Positions 34,587 to 42,759 of a stretch of 50,130 bases of DNA are shown in pieces. Position 1 is the stretch's first letter; every line of letters begins with the position of its first letter. Both the position numbers and the translations under genes were made by a program. The notes below the pieces were generated by a model that was given only the letters and a program-made list of their open reading frames with translations, was not told the origin of the DNA and did no database searches. Source of the stretch: Rikenellaceae bacterium (GTDB lineage: Bacteria; Bacteroidota; Bacteroidia; Bacteroidales; UBA932); NCBI GenBank assembly GCA_900771005.1, contig CAAGMI010000213.1, positions 1 to 50,130 on the forward strand. The letters are read 5' to 3'.

Positions 34587-35810
34587 TTATTTTTTGAATG
34601 ATGCCCGTATCAGGTCAACGGAGTCAAGCAACTCCCACGGGAAGAACTGGATTCCGTTCTCTACGTAAGGATTGCGTCCCATGTGACCGTATGCCGCTGT
34701 CGGCTCGTAGATAGGATTTTTCAGGCCGAATCTGTCTGTGATCGCGGCCGGCCTGAGGTCGAACAGACTGCCCGTCTTTTCAGCGATTTCAGAATCAGGG
34801 ATGATACCTGTCCCGTAGGTGTTGACGAATATGCTGACAGGCTTGGCCACGCCGATGGCGTATGATATCTGGACGAGCATTTCTTCGGCCACCCCTGCCG
34901 CTACCATATTCTTTGCTATGTAACGGGCGGCGTAGGCTGCGCTCCTGTCCACCTTGGACGGGTCTTTCCCCGAAAATGCTCCGCCTCCGTGCGCCCCGCG
35001 GCCACCGTAAGTGTCCACTATTATCTTTCTGCCTGTAAGACCAGTATCACCGGCAGGGCCTCCGATCACGAACTTGCCTGTCGGATTGACGTGGAGTATG
35101 AACTCCCTGTCGAAAAGGGCTGCGGTATCTGCAGGCAGACTTGCTATCAGCTCGGGGATGACGATCTCGCGCACGTCCCTTTCAATCTTCGCGTGCATCA
35201 CGGTGTCTGTGGCGAATTCGTCGTGCTGTGTGGAAAGCACTATCGTGTGGATTCCTATAGGTTTTCCGGTCTGAGAATCATATTCTACGGTAAACTGGGC
35301 CTTGGCATCGGGCCTGAGGTAAGGAATCCTCTCCGGCTGGTTGTGCCTGATGTCAGAAAGTATGCGGAGGAGCCTGTGGGAAAGGGAAAGTGCCAGCGGC
35401 ATATACTCCGGGGTCTCCTTGCAGGCATATCCGAACATCATTCCCTGGTCTCCGGCGCCCTGTTCCTGAGGATTCTCCCTCACGACTCCGCGGTGGATGT
35501 CAGCACTCTGCTCGTGTATGGTTGAGATCACTCCGCAGGATGACGCATCGAAACCGTATTCCGCCTTGGTATATCCTATGCGAGAAATGACCCGTCTTAC
35601 GACCTGAGGGATGTCTACGTACGCGTGTTCGGAGTTGACTTCTCCTCCCACTATGACAAGCCCTGAGGTGCAGAAGGTCTCACAGGCTACTTTCGACTCG
35701 GGATCCTGGCGAAGGAATTCGTCCAGAATCGCATCTGAAATCTGATCGGCTACTTTGTCCGGGTGTCCTTCAGAGACGCTCTCTGAAGTGAAGAGATAGG
35801 TGTTTTTCAT
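34587..35810 (-). CDS. metK: S-adenosylmethionine synthase
   Basis: A 407-residue enzyme with FTSESVSEGHPDKVADQISD at the N-terminus, GAGDQGMMFGYA in the middle and the P-loop-like GGGAFSGKDPSKVDRSAAY. It makes SAM from methionine and ATP. The ATG at 35810 is preferred to another in-frame ATG at 35819, because the latter lies inside the conserved 3' part (GCTAAA) of the predicted SAM-II aptamer. It heads a two-gene unit with the deformylase homologue and is divergent from the first TonB receptor. Confidence 0.96.
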   Translation of the reverse strand: MKNTYLFTSESVSEGHPDKVADQISDAILDEFLRQDPESKVACETFCTSGLVIVGGEVNSEHAYVDIPQVVRRVISRIGYTKAEYGFDASSCGVISTIHEQSADIHRGVVRENPQEQGAGDQGMMFGYACKETPEYMPLALSLSHRLLRILSDIRHNQPERIPYLRPDAKAQFTVEYDSQTGKPIGIHTIVLSTQHDEFATDTVMHAKIERDVREIVIPELIASLPADTAALFDREFILHVNPTGKFVIGGPAGDTGLTGRKIIVDTYGGRGAHGGGAFSGKDPSKVDRSAAYAARYIAKNMVAAGVAEEMLVQISYAIGVAKPVSIFVNTYGTGIIPDSEIAEKTGSLFDLRPAAITDRFGLKNPIYEPTAAYGHMGRNPYVENGIQFFPWELLDSVDLIRASFKK

Positions 35811-35860
35811 TTTTAGCATTTTTTAGACGAGGTTGCAAGCTTGTCAAATCTGTCCTCGTT
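35811..35860 (-). promoter_or_regulatory. Putative SAM-II riboswitch upstream of metK
   Basis: On the minus strand the leader contains ACGAGG (35859-35854) pairing perfectly with CCTCGT (35832-35827). Between them is ACAGATTTGAC...GCTTGCAA; after them comes TAAAAAATGCTAAAA, abutting the ATG at 35810. SAM-II aptamers have a P1 stem, an L1 loop near TGATTTAAC, the invariant TTGCAA and a 3' TAAA...GCTAAA that forms the pseudoknot. All landmarks are in order and spacing. SAM binding would hide the start codon and repress translation of metK, which is direct feedback. Confidence 0.72.
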
Positions 35861-35873
35861 GGTTCATTGGGGA

Positions 35874-35904
35874 CAAAGGTACGTCAAAAATAAAGATTTT
35901 ACAA
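35874..35904 (-). promoter_or_regulatory. Promoter of metK-def
   Basis: On the minus strand TTG is followed by 20 bases and then TACCTTTG (35881-35874), the Bacteroidota pattern. Transcription would start near 35868, eight bases before the riboswitch P1 stem. Confidence 0.6.
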
Positions 35905-35925
35905 TACTAAAATTTTTGAAAAATA

Positions 35926-35957
35926 TTTGCTCTTGTTGCTTATCGGCTGTATCTTTG
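35926..35957 (+). promoter_or_regulatory. Promoter of the first TonB receptor gene
   Basis: TTTG at 35926-35929, exactly 20 bases, then TATCTTTG at 35950-35957: a perfect match to the Bacteroidota consensus. The leader to the ATG at 36009 is ~45 bases. Confidence 0.75.
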
Positions 35958-36008
35958 TGTCCGGTTAGTTGTTGGTAGAACAATCATTTCAATTCATATC
36001 AAAACCTT

Positions 36009-39000
36009 ATGAAAAAATCACTTTTGAAGTTGCTGTCCACAGTGTCAGCGATGCTTTTGGTCGTTTCTGCCTACGCGCAGTTCACGACATCCACATTGAC
36101 AGGTAGAATTACTGACGAAAGCGGCGAACCTCTCGCCGGCGCAGCAGTGATCGCTATCCACACTCCTTCAGGATCGCAGTATTTTGCGATTGCCAACGAT
36201 GAAGGTTACTACACCATCCAGGGTATGCGCCCGGGCGGACCTTATGAGGTGACAACATCCCTTATCGGTTGCCAGACCGTCAAGTACAATGACATTACCC
36301 TTTCCCTCAGTGAGACATTCAACTGTGACATTACTCTGTCCAGCGATTCACAGCTTCTCGACGAGGTGGTCGTGATTGCAACTTCTTCAAAGTTCGCAAA
36401 CGAGAAGACAGGTGCTTCAACCAACATCTCCAATCGTGAAATGATGAGCCTTCCTAACTCCGGGAGAAGCATCTCTGCACTCACAAAGCTTTCTCCATAT
36501 TCAAATGGTATGAGCTTCGGAGGTTCGGACGGCCGTTCTACAAACTTCACTGTCGACGGAGCCAATTTCAACAACAACTTCGGACTTTCATCAAATCTTC
36601 CTGGTGGCGGTTCTCCTATCTCTCTCGACGCAATCGATGAGGTACAGCTTGTTGTCGCTCCTTATGACGTACGTCAGAGCAATTTCGTAGGTGGCGGTAT
36701 CAATGCGGTTACAAAGTCAGGTACCAACACATTCAAGGGAACAGCTTACGCCTATCATACAAACCAGAGCTTCCGCGGCAACAAGATCGCAGGCGAAGAC
36801 CTCGGTGACCGCAAGGCTGAATCCAACCTTATCGTGGGTGCCACACTCGGTGGTCCTATCATCAAGGACAAGCTCTTCTTCTTTGTAAACTTCGAGTATC
36901 AGAAGCAGCCTGAGCAGACTATCCAGTGGCAGGCAGACGCTCCTAAGCAGGCAGTTCTCCAGCAGATCTCCGACAAGCTCCAGAAAGATTACGGCTATGA
37001 TCCGGGTTCTTACACCAACTATCCTGGCGGAACAGACAACATGAAGATTCTTGCCCGCATCGACTGGAACATATCTGATGCCCACAAGCTCAGCGTACGT
37101 TTCAACAAGACAGACAACAAGTATTGGTATGCTCCTAACGGAAACTCCTGCGACGATAAGTTCCGTAACAAGGGTTACAACCGTGCGAGCGCACAGAGCC
37201 AGCCGTTCTCAAACAACATGTATTCTCAGATGAATAACGTGATGTCTTTCACAGCCGAGCTCAACAGCCGCTTCTCTGACAAGGTTTCCAACAAGTTCCT
37301 TGCTGCATATACCGACATCAACGATCAGCGCGGTTCCAACTCAAGCCCGTTCCCTCACGTTGATATCATGACAGGAGATTACTCTTCAGGTAACTTCATT
37401 CCTTATACCTCCCTCGGATACGAGCTCTTCACCTGGAACAACGGTGTGAAGAACAAGTCTTTCAACGTACAGGACAACGTTACGGTTTACGCCGGTTCGC
37501 ACACAATCACAGCCGGTGCAAGCTATGAGATGATGGAGGCGCGCAACTCATATATGCGTAACGGAACAGGTTACTACCGTTATGCAAGCCCTGAGGACTT
37601 CCTCGCCGGAGCACTTCCTCTGAGTTTCTGCCTTACCTATGGTTATGACGGACAGGAGAACCCTGCAGGTATCGTCAAGTATAATCAGTATGCAGCATAC
37701 GTACAGGATGAGTGGAAGATCGCTCAGAACTTCAAGCTCACCTACGGTCTCCGTGCCGACCTTATCGCATTCGACGAATCTGCTATCGTTACCAACCCTA
37801 ACATCAAAGCCATCGACTACGGCGGAAGGACACTCGATACAGGCAAGTGGCCTGCTACACGTCCTCAGATCTCTCCTCGTATCGGATTCAACTGGGATGT
37901 CAACAGTGACAAGAGCCTTGTTGTCCGCGGCGGTACCGGACTCTTCCAGGGTCGTCTCCCTCTCGTATTCTTCACCAACATGCCTCAGAATTCAGGTATG
38001 ATTCAGGGTGGTGTTCAGTATTCATCACAGATCAAGGACGGACAGCTCGTCTATGACGAGAAGACAAGAACTGCCCTCGAAACTCTTACCGCAGGCGGAA
38101 AGATGATGACAGACGTCAAGCAGATCGTCAGCACACTCGGACTCCCTACTTCTCCTTCAGCAGAGAGCGCAGGAAAGGGTTCACAGGCTTATGTCGGTGG
38201 TGTAGACCCTAATTTCCGCATGCCTCAGATATGGAAGACATCCGTTGCAGTTGACTACAGAATCCCTGTTGACTTCCCATTCAGCGTAACAGCCGAAGGT
38301 ATGTTCAACAAGACCATCTGGGGTGTCTGCATGCAGGACTGGGCTATCGACAACAGCAAGCTTACAGAAAGGTTCGCAGGTGTTGACAACCGCGTGAACT
38401 ATGCAGAGTGCGGAGCATATACATATGACAACACTCCTGCATACGTCCTTTCAAATACAAATGAAGGCTGGGGCTATTCTGCAAACCTTACTGTAAATAT
38501 GTCACCTGTCAAGAACCTCGACATCATGGCTGCTTATACTCACACCGAGTCTAAGGAGCTTTCAGGTATGCCTGGCTCAGACGGCAAGTCAGTTTACACA
38601 GGTATCCCTACAGTAAACGGAACAAACCTCGCTACACTCCAGCGTTCACAGTACGTACTTCCTGACAAGGTTATTGCCAATATCGGCTACTTCATCCCTT
38701 GGAAGGTATTCGGAGGAAACGGTCTCCACATCAACGTATACTATCAGGGTTCATCTTCATACGGCAACAGCTACATCTACTCCAATGATATGAACGGTGA
38801 CGGCAATGCTACAGACCTTATCTACATCCCTGCATCAAAGGATCAGATCAACTTCACCTCTCCTGCGGATGCCGATGCATTCTGGACATTCGTCAACAAC
38901 GACAAGTATCTCAGCAGCCATAAGGGTCAGTACGCAGAGGCATATGCCGGACGCGCTCCTTGGGTACACAGAGTAGACCTTCGCATTGCAGAGGATTTCT

Positions 39001-39290
39001 CATTCAGGGTTGGTCAGACAAGACACAACTTCCAGCTCAGCGCATCAATCGACAATGTCGGTAATATGATCAACTCAAGCTGGGGTGTTCAGAAACTTTC
39101 CTGCTACCAGGGTGAACTTACCGGAACAATCGCTCCTCTCAAATATGAAGGTGTGAACGGACACAACGAGCCGGTCTTCTCAATGGTAAAGGTCAATGGC
39201 GCTTATCCTACACAGAACTATACCCAGTTCTTCAAGAATACTGCAGAGTGCTGGCAGATTCTCTTCAGCCTCAAGTATTTCTTCAACTAA
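36009..39290 (+). CDS. Oar-like TonB-dependent receptor, copy 1
   Basis: A 1093-residue outer-membrane receptor. A signal peptide (LLKLLSTVSAMLLVVSAYA) is followed by a carboxypeptidase-regulatory-like beta-sandwich (~residues 25-115, TGRITDESGEPLAGAAVIAI) and a plug domain (~residues 130-260, including GRSTNFTVDGANFNNNF and VGGGINAVTKSGTNTFKG). The rest is a long barrel ending in FSLKYFFN. There is no SusD partner, so this resembles Oar-type receptors rather than a SusCD glycan transporter. The transported substrate is unknown. A perfect promoter precedes it and a terminator follows. It is paralogous to the next gene over the full length. Confidence 0.9.
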   Translation: MKKSLLKLLSTVSAMLLVVSAYAQFTTSTLTGRITDESGEPLAGAAVIAIHTPSGSQYFAIANDEGYYTIQGMRPGGPYEVTTSLIGCQTVKYNDITLSLSETFNCDITLSSDSQLLDEVVVIATSSKFANEKTGASTNISNREMMSLPNSGRSISALTKLSPYSNGMSFGGSDGRSTNFTVDGANFNNNFGLSSNLPGGGSPISLDAIDEVQLVVAPYDVRQSNFVGGGINAVTKSGTNTFKGTAYAYHTNQSFRGNKIAGEDLGDRKAESNLIVGATLGGPIIKDKLFFFVNFEYQKQPEQTIQWQADAPKQAVLQQISDKLQKDYGYDPGSYTNYPGGTDNMKILARIDWNISDAHKLSVRFNKTDNKYWYAPNGNSCDDKFRNKGYNRASAQSQPFSNNMYSQMNNVMSFTAELNSRFSDKVSNKFLAAYTDINDQRGSNSSPFPHVDIMTGDYSSGNFIPYTSLGYELFTWNNGVKNKSFNVQDNVTVYAGSHTITAGASYEMMEARNSYMRNGTGYYRYASPEDFLAGALPLSFCLTYGYDGQENPAGIVKYNQYAAYVQDEWKIAQNFKLTYGLRADLIAFDESAIVTNPNIKAIDYGGRTLDTGKWPATRPQISPRIGFNWDVNSDKSLVVRGGTGLFQGRLPLVFFTNMPQNSGMIQGGVQYSSQIKDGQLVYDEKTRTALETLTAGGKMMTDVKQIVSTLGLPTSPSAESAGKGSQAYVGGVDPNFRMPQIWKTSVAVDYRIPVDFPFSVTAEGMFNKTIWGVCMQDWAIDNSKLTERFAGVDNRVNYAECGAYTYDNTPAYVLSNTNEGWGYSANLTVNMSPVKNLDIMAAYTHTESKELSGMPGSDGKSVYTGIPTVNGTNLATLQRSQYVLPDKVIANIGYFIPWKVFGGNGLHINVYYQGSSSYGNSYIYSNDMNGDGNATDLIYIPASKDQINFTSPADADAFWTFVNNDKYLSSHKGQYAEAYAGRAPWVHRVDLRIAEDFSFRVGQTRHNFQLSASIDNVGNMINSSWGVQKLSCYQGELTGTIAPLKYEGVNGHNEPVFSMVKVNGAYPTQNYTQFFKNTAECWQILFSLKYFFN

Positions 39291-39311
39291 CGGATATTCA
39301 ATGCTATATCG

Positions 39312-39339
39312 AGGGATGGCCGCAAGGTCATCCCTTTTT
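39312..39339 (+). terminator. Intrinsic terminator after TonB receptor copy 1
   Basis: AGGGATGGCC (39312-39321), loop GCAA, GGTCATCCCT (39326-39335) with one G-T pair, then TTTTT counting the last stem base. Confidence 0.75.
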
Positions 39340-39363
39340 GTTGAAAACTTGTTGAAAACAATA

Positions 39364-39395
39364 TTTTCAGTACCCGTCTATTAGAGGTAACTTTG
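39364..39395 (+). promoter_or_regulatory. Promoter of TonB receptor copy 2
   Basis: TTTT at 39364-39367, 20 bases, then TAACTTTG at 39388-39395. The -7 box is perfect and the -33 box differs in one base. The leader is ~48 bases. Confidence 0.55.
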
Positions 39396-39448
39396 TGTGT
39401 TCTTTTTGTACGAAAAAACCATCAAATTTTTAGTTACATATTACAATT

Positions 39449-42400
39449 ATGAACAAACTGTTTAAGTTCCTGCTGTCGTCACTGACAGCAATGGTTTTTG
39501 TTGTTTCTGCCTACGCGCAGATAACGACATCCTCTATGAACGGTCGAATCTCTGACGCCAATGGCGAGTCTGTGCCTGGCGCAACGGTAGTGGCCGTCCA
39601 CACCCCTTCAGGATCGCAGTATTATGCTGTAGCCAATGAAGAGGGTCAGTTCTTCATCAACGGTATGCGCCCTGGCGGCCCTTACCAGATCAAGGTTGAC
39701 TGTCTCGGATATCAGTCCGTGACATACACTGACGTTACTCTTATCCTCGCAGAACCTTATGCTCTCAACGTGGCTCTCAAGGATGACAGTGAAATGCTTC
39801 AGCAGGCTATCGTGATTTCTGAGGCAGCATCAAAATTCGCTACGGAGAAGACAGGTGCCGCAACAAACATCAACAATGCTCAGATCACTTCCCTTCCTAC
39901 AGTCAGCAGAAGTATCACTGACGTTACCAGACTCTCTCCTTACGGAGGAAACGGAATGAGTTTCGCCGGAGCTGACGGACGTACAGCAAATTTCACCGTC
40001 GATGGTGCAAGTTTCAACAACAACTTCGGTCTTAGCGAGAGCCTCCCTGGCGGTGGCAACCCTATCTCTATCGATGCCATCGAAGAACTTCAGGTCGTCA
40101 TCTCTCCTTATGACGTTCGCCAGACCGACTTCATCGGAGGTGGTGTAAACGCCATCACCAAGTCAGGTACCAACACGTTCAAGGGATCTGCATACATCTA
40201 TCACCGCAACGAGAATATGCGCGGTGACACAGTCGACGGAGAACAGATCGGCGGTGCACGTGCTACGGACCGCAGCACAACCTACGGTTTCACTCTCGGC
40301 GGACCTATCATCAAGAACAAGCTCTTCTTCTTCGTAAACGCTGAATATGCAAAGGTTCCTACCGTTGCCAACCGTTGGAGAGGATCAGAAGATGGCAAGG
40401 CAGATGCCAACGCTTATATTTCGCGTACAAAGCTTTCTGACCTTCAGAGAGTTTCCGATTTCGTAAAGAGCAAGTACGGTTACGATACAGGTTCATACAC
40501 TGATTTCCCTGCAAACGAGAGCAACCTCAAGCTCCTTGCCCGTCTCGATTGGAACATCAATGACAACAACAAGCTCGCCATCCGTTACAACTACACTTTG
40601 AACAAGGCTTGGAATTCTCCTAACGCTTCTTCAATGGACGGTGGTACACGTATGTCAGGCGGACGTACATCACAGTACTCAATGTCATACGCAAATGCGA
40701 TGTACTCAATGAACAACCTCGTTCATTCACTTTCATTCGATTTGAACAGCCGTATCAACAACGAACTTTCAAACCAGTTCATCGCAACCTATTCAAAGCT
40801 TGACGATGTCCGTGGTTCAACCTCAAGCGAGTTCCCGTTCATCGATATCACCGAGGATGACAACAACTACATCGCTCTCGGATACGAGCTCTTCACCTGG
40901 AACAACGCCGTACACAACAAGGTCATCAATGCAAAGGATAACCTTACCTGGTACAAGGGTAACCACAAGATCACCGGAGGTCTCAGCTTCGAGTATCAGC
41001 TCGCTGACAACGCCTATATGCGTAACGGTACCGGTTATTATCGCTACAACTCAGTAGATGAGTTCATCAACGGCGCAAACCCTGAGGTTGTCTGCCTTAC
41101 CTACGGTTATGACGGTGAGTCAGCTCCTGCAGCTCGCGTACAGTTCTACAAGGCAGGTCTTTACGGACAGGACGAGTGGTCAATCAACGACAACTTCAAA
41201 CTCACCTACGGTATCCGTTTCGACGGTCTTTTCTTCAACAACGTAGACCTTATGACAAACAACGCCATCCTCAAGCTTGACTATTATGACAAGGCAGGGA
41301 ACGTGCGCCACGTGGATACAGGCAAATGGCCTAATTCAAACTTAACCGTTTCTCCACGCGTCGGATTCGTATGGGATGTGCTCGGTGACAAGAGTCTTAA
41401 GGTTCGTGGAGGTACAGGTCTCTTCAGCGGACGTCTTCCTCTCGTATTCTTCACCAACATGCCTTCAAACGGCGGTATGGTTCAGTATCAGGCCCAGATC
41501 AATGCCAAGAACGCAGCAGCTAAGGGCTTTGACATGAGCGAATTCGGTGGCGGACTTGTAACTGACAGCGAAGGAAAGGCAACTGTTTCAGCTCTTTATG
41601 ACAAGCTCATCAGCCTCGGATATCCTTCAACCATCAAGCCGGAAGACGGAACCGTTCCATCAGCAGTGAACGGTGTGGATCCTAACTTCAAGCTTCCTCA
41701 GGTTTGGAAGACTTCCCTTGCTGTTGATTACGCATTCCCTACATCATTCCCGTTCACTATCAGTGCCGAGGGTATCTTCAACAAGACTGTCAACGGAGTA
41801 TGCATCTCTGACTGGAGTATCCTCCCTGTCAATGGATTCGCAAGATTCAATGGTGCCGACAACCGTCCTGTATATCCTACAGAGTTCCGTTCAGGAACCA
41901 AGGCATTCGTCCTTGAGAATACAAATCAGGGTTACGGTTATTCAGCCAACATCACAGTCAACATGACCCCTATCGAGGGACTCAGCCTCATGGCTGCTTA
42001 TACTCATACAGCAAGCAAGGAAATCACTGGTATGCCTGGTTCCGCCGCTGAGTCAGCATTCACATATGTTCCTACATCAGAGGGTCCTAACAATATCAGG
42101 CTTCACAACTCTCAGTATGTTACACCTGACCGTGCAGTAGCTTCAATTACTCATCACGACAAGTCAGGCAACCATTTCAGCTTCATTTATGAAGGCTGGA
42201 GAGGCGGATACAACTATTCATATATGACAACAAACGATATGAACGGTGACGGTTACAACTATGATGCAATCTATGTTCCTACAGACCAGGAGGTTGCAAA
42301 CAACCAGTTCAGATTCGTGTCACAGGATGATGCAAACCGCTTCATGGCTTATGTTCACAATGACAAGTACCTCAGCAAGCATCAGGGTCAGTATGCAGAG

Positions 42401-42742
42401 GGATACAGCGTATATTCTCCTTGGGTTCACAGACTTGATTTCAGCTACAAGCATGACTTCAAGCTTGGAAACGGAGAGAAGAACCGCAACATCATCCAGC
42501 TCAGCCTTGACGTGAAGAACCTTCTCAACCTCTTCAACTCAAGCTGGGGAGTAAGCAAGTATCTTAACCCGGAAATCGGTTCAGATGCACGTATCCTCAA
42601 ATATGAGGGCGTTGATGCAGAGGGTTACGCTACATTCTCAACGCCTGCTTCAATCAGCGGATCAACACAGACATTCGTGCCTAACCACGGTATTGGCCAG
42701 TGCTGGTATGCTTCAGTAGGTATCAAGTATTTGTTTAACTAA
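39449..42742 (+). CDS. Oar-like TonB-dependent receptor, copy 2
   Basis: A 1097-residue paralogue of the preceding receptor with the same order: signal peptide (LLSSLTAMVFVVSAYA), regulatory-like sandwich (NGRISDANGESVPGATVVAV), plug (RTANFTVDGASFNNNFGLSE, IGGGVNAITKSGTNTFKG) and barrel ending VGIKYLFN. Many blocks are near identical between the copies (GYDGE/GQE..., RLPLVFFTNMP, GYELFTWNN), while the predicted outer loops differ. That is the pattern expected if each copy imports a different ligand. The BACON/OB lipoprotein follows after 17 bases, so it probably shares this transcript. Confidence 0.9.
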   Translation: MNKLFKFLLSSLTAMVFVVSAYAQITTSSMNGRISDANGESVPGATVVAVHTPSGSQYYAVANEEGQFFINGMRPGGPYQIKVDCLGYQSVTYTDVTLILAEPYALNVALKDDSEMLQQAIVISEAASKFATEKTGAATNINNAQITSLPTVSRSITDVTRLSPYGGNGMSFAGADGRTANFTVDGASFNNNFGLSESLPGGGNPISIDAIEELQVVISPYDVRQTDFIGGGVNAITKSGTNTFKGSAYIYHRNENMRGDTVDGEQIGGARATDRSTTYGFTLGGPIIKNKLFFFVNAEYAKVPTVANRWRGSEDGKADANAYISRTKLSDLQRVSDFVKSKYGYDTGSYTDFPANESNLKLLARLDWNINDNNKLAIRYNYTLNKAWNSPNASSMDGGTRMSGGRTSQYSMSYANAMYSMNNLVHSLSFDLNSRINNELSNQFIATYSKLDDVRGSTSSEFPFIDITEDDNNYIALGYELFTWNNAVHNKVINAKDNLTWYKGNHKITGGLSFEYQLADNAYMRNGTGYYRYNSVDEFINGANPEVVCLTYGYDGESAPAARVQFYKAGLYGQDEWSINDNFKLTYGIRFDGLFFNNVDLMTNNAILKLDYYDKAGNVRHVDTGKWPNSNLTVSPRVGFVWDVLGDKSLKVRGGTGLFSGRLPLVFFTNMPSNGGMVQYQAQINAKNAAAKGFDMSEFGGGLVTDSEGKATVSALYDKLISLGYPSTIKPEDGTVPSAVNGVDPNFKLPQVWKTSLAVDYAFPTSFPFTISAEGIFNKTVNGVCISDWSILPVNGFARFNGADNRPVYPTEFRSGTKAFVLENTNQGYGYSANITVNMTPIEGLSLMAAYTHTASKEITGMPGSAAESAFTYVPTSEGPNNIRLHNSQYVTPDRAVASITHHDKSGNHFSFIYEGWRGGYNYSYMTTNDMNGDGYNYDAIYVPTDQEVANNQFRFVSQDDANRFMAYVHNDKYLSKHQGQYAEGYSVYSPWVHRLDFSYKHDFKLGNGEKNRNIIQLSLDVKNLLNLFNSSWGVSKYLNPEIGSDARILKYEGVDAEGYATFSTPASISGSTQTFVPNHGIGQCWYASVGIKYLFN

Positions 42743-42759
42743 TTTATTGAATATCGCAT

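Noticed and set aside
35811..35819. ATG at 35819 as the metK start
   Set aside because: It lies in the conserved GCTAAA part of the predicted SAM-II aptamer; ATG 35810 also matches the usual metK N-terminus better.
36009..42742. The two TonB receptors as SusC proteins of a polysaccharide utilisation locus
   Set aside because: No SusD homologue, glycoside hydrolase or glycan sensor is present; the receptors look Oar-like instead.
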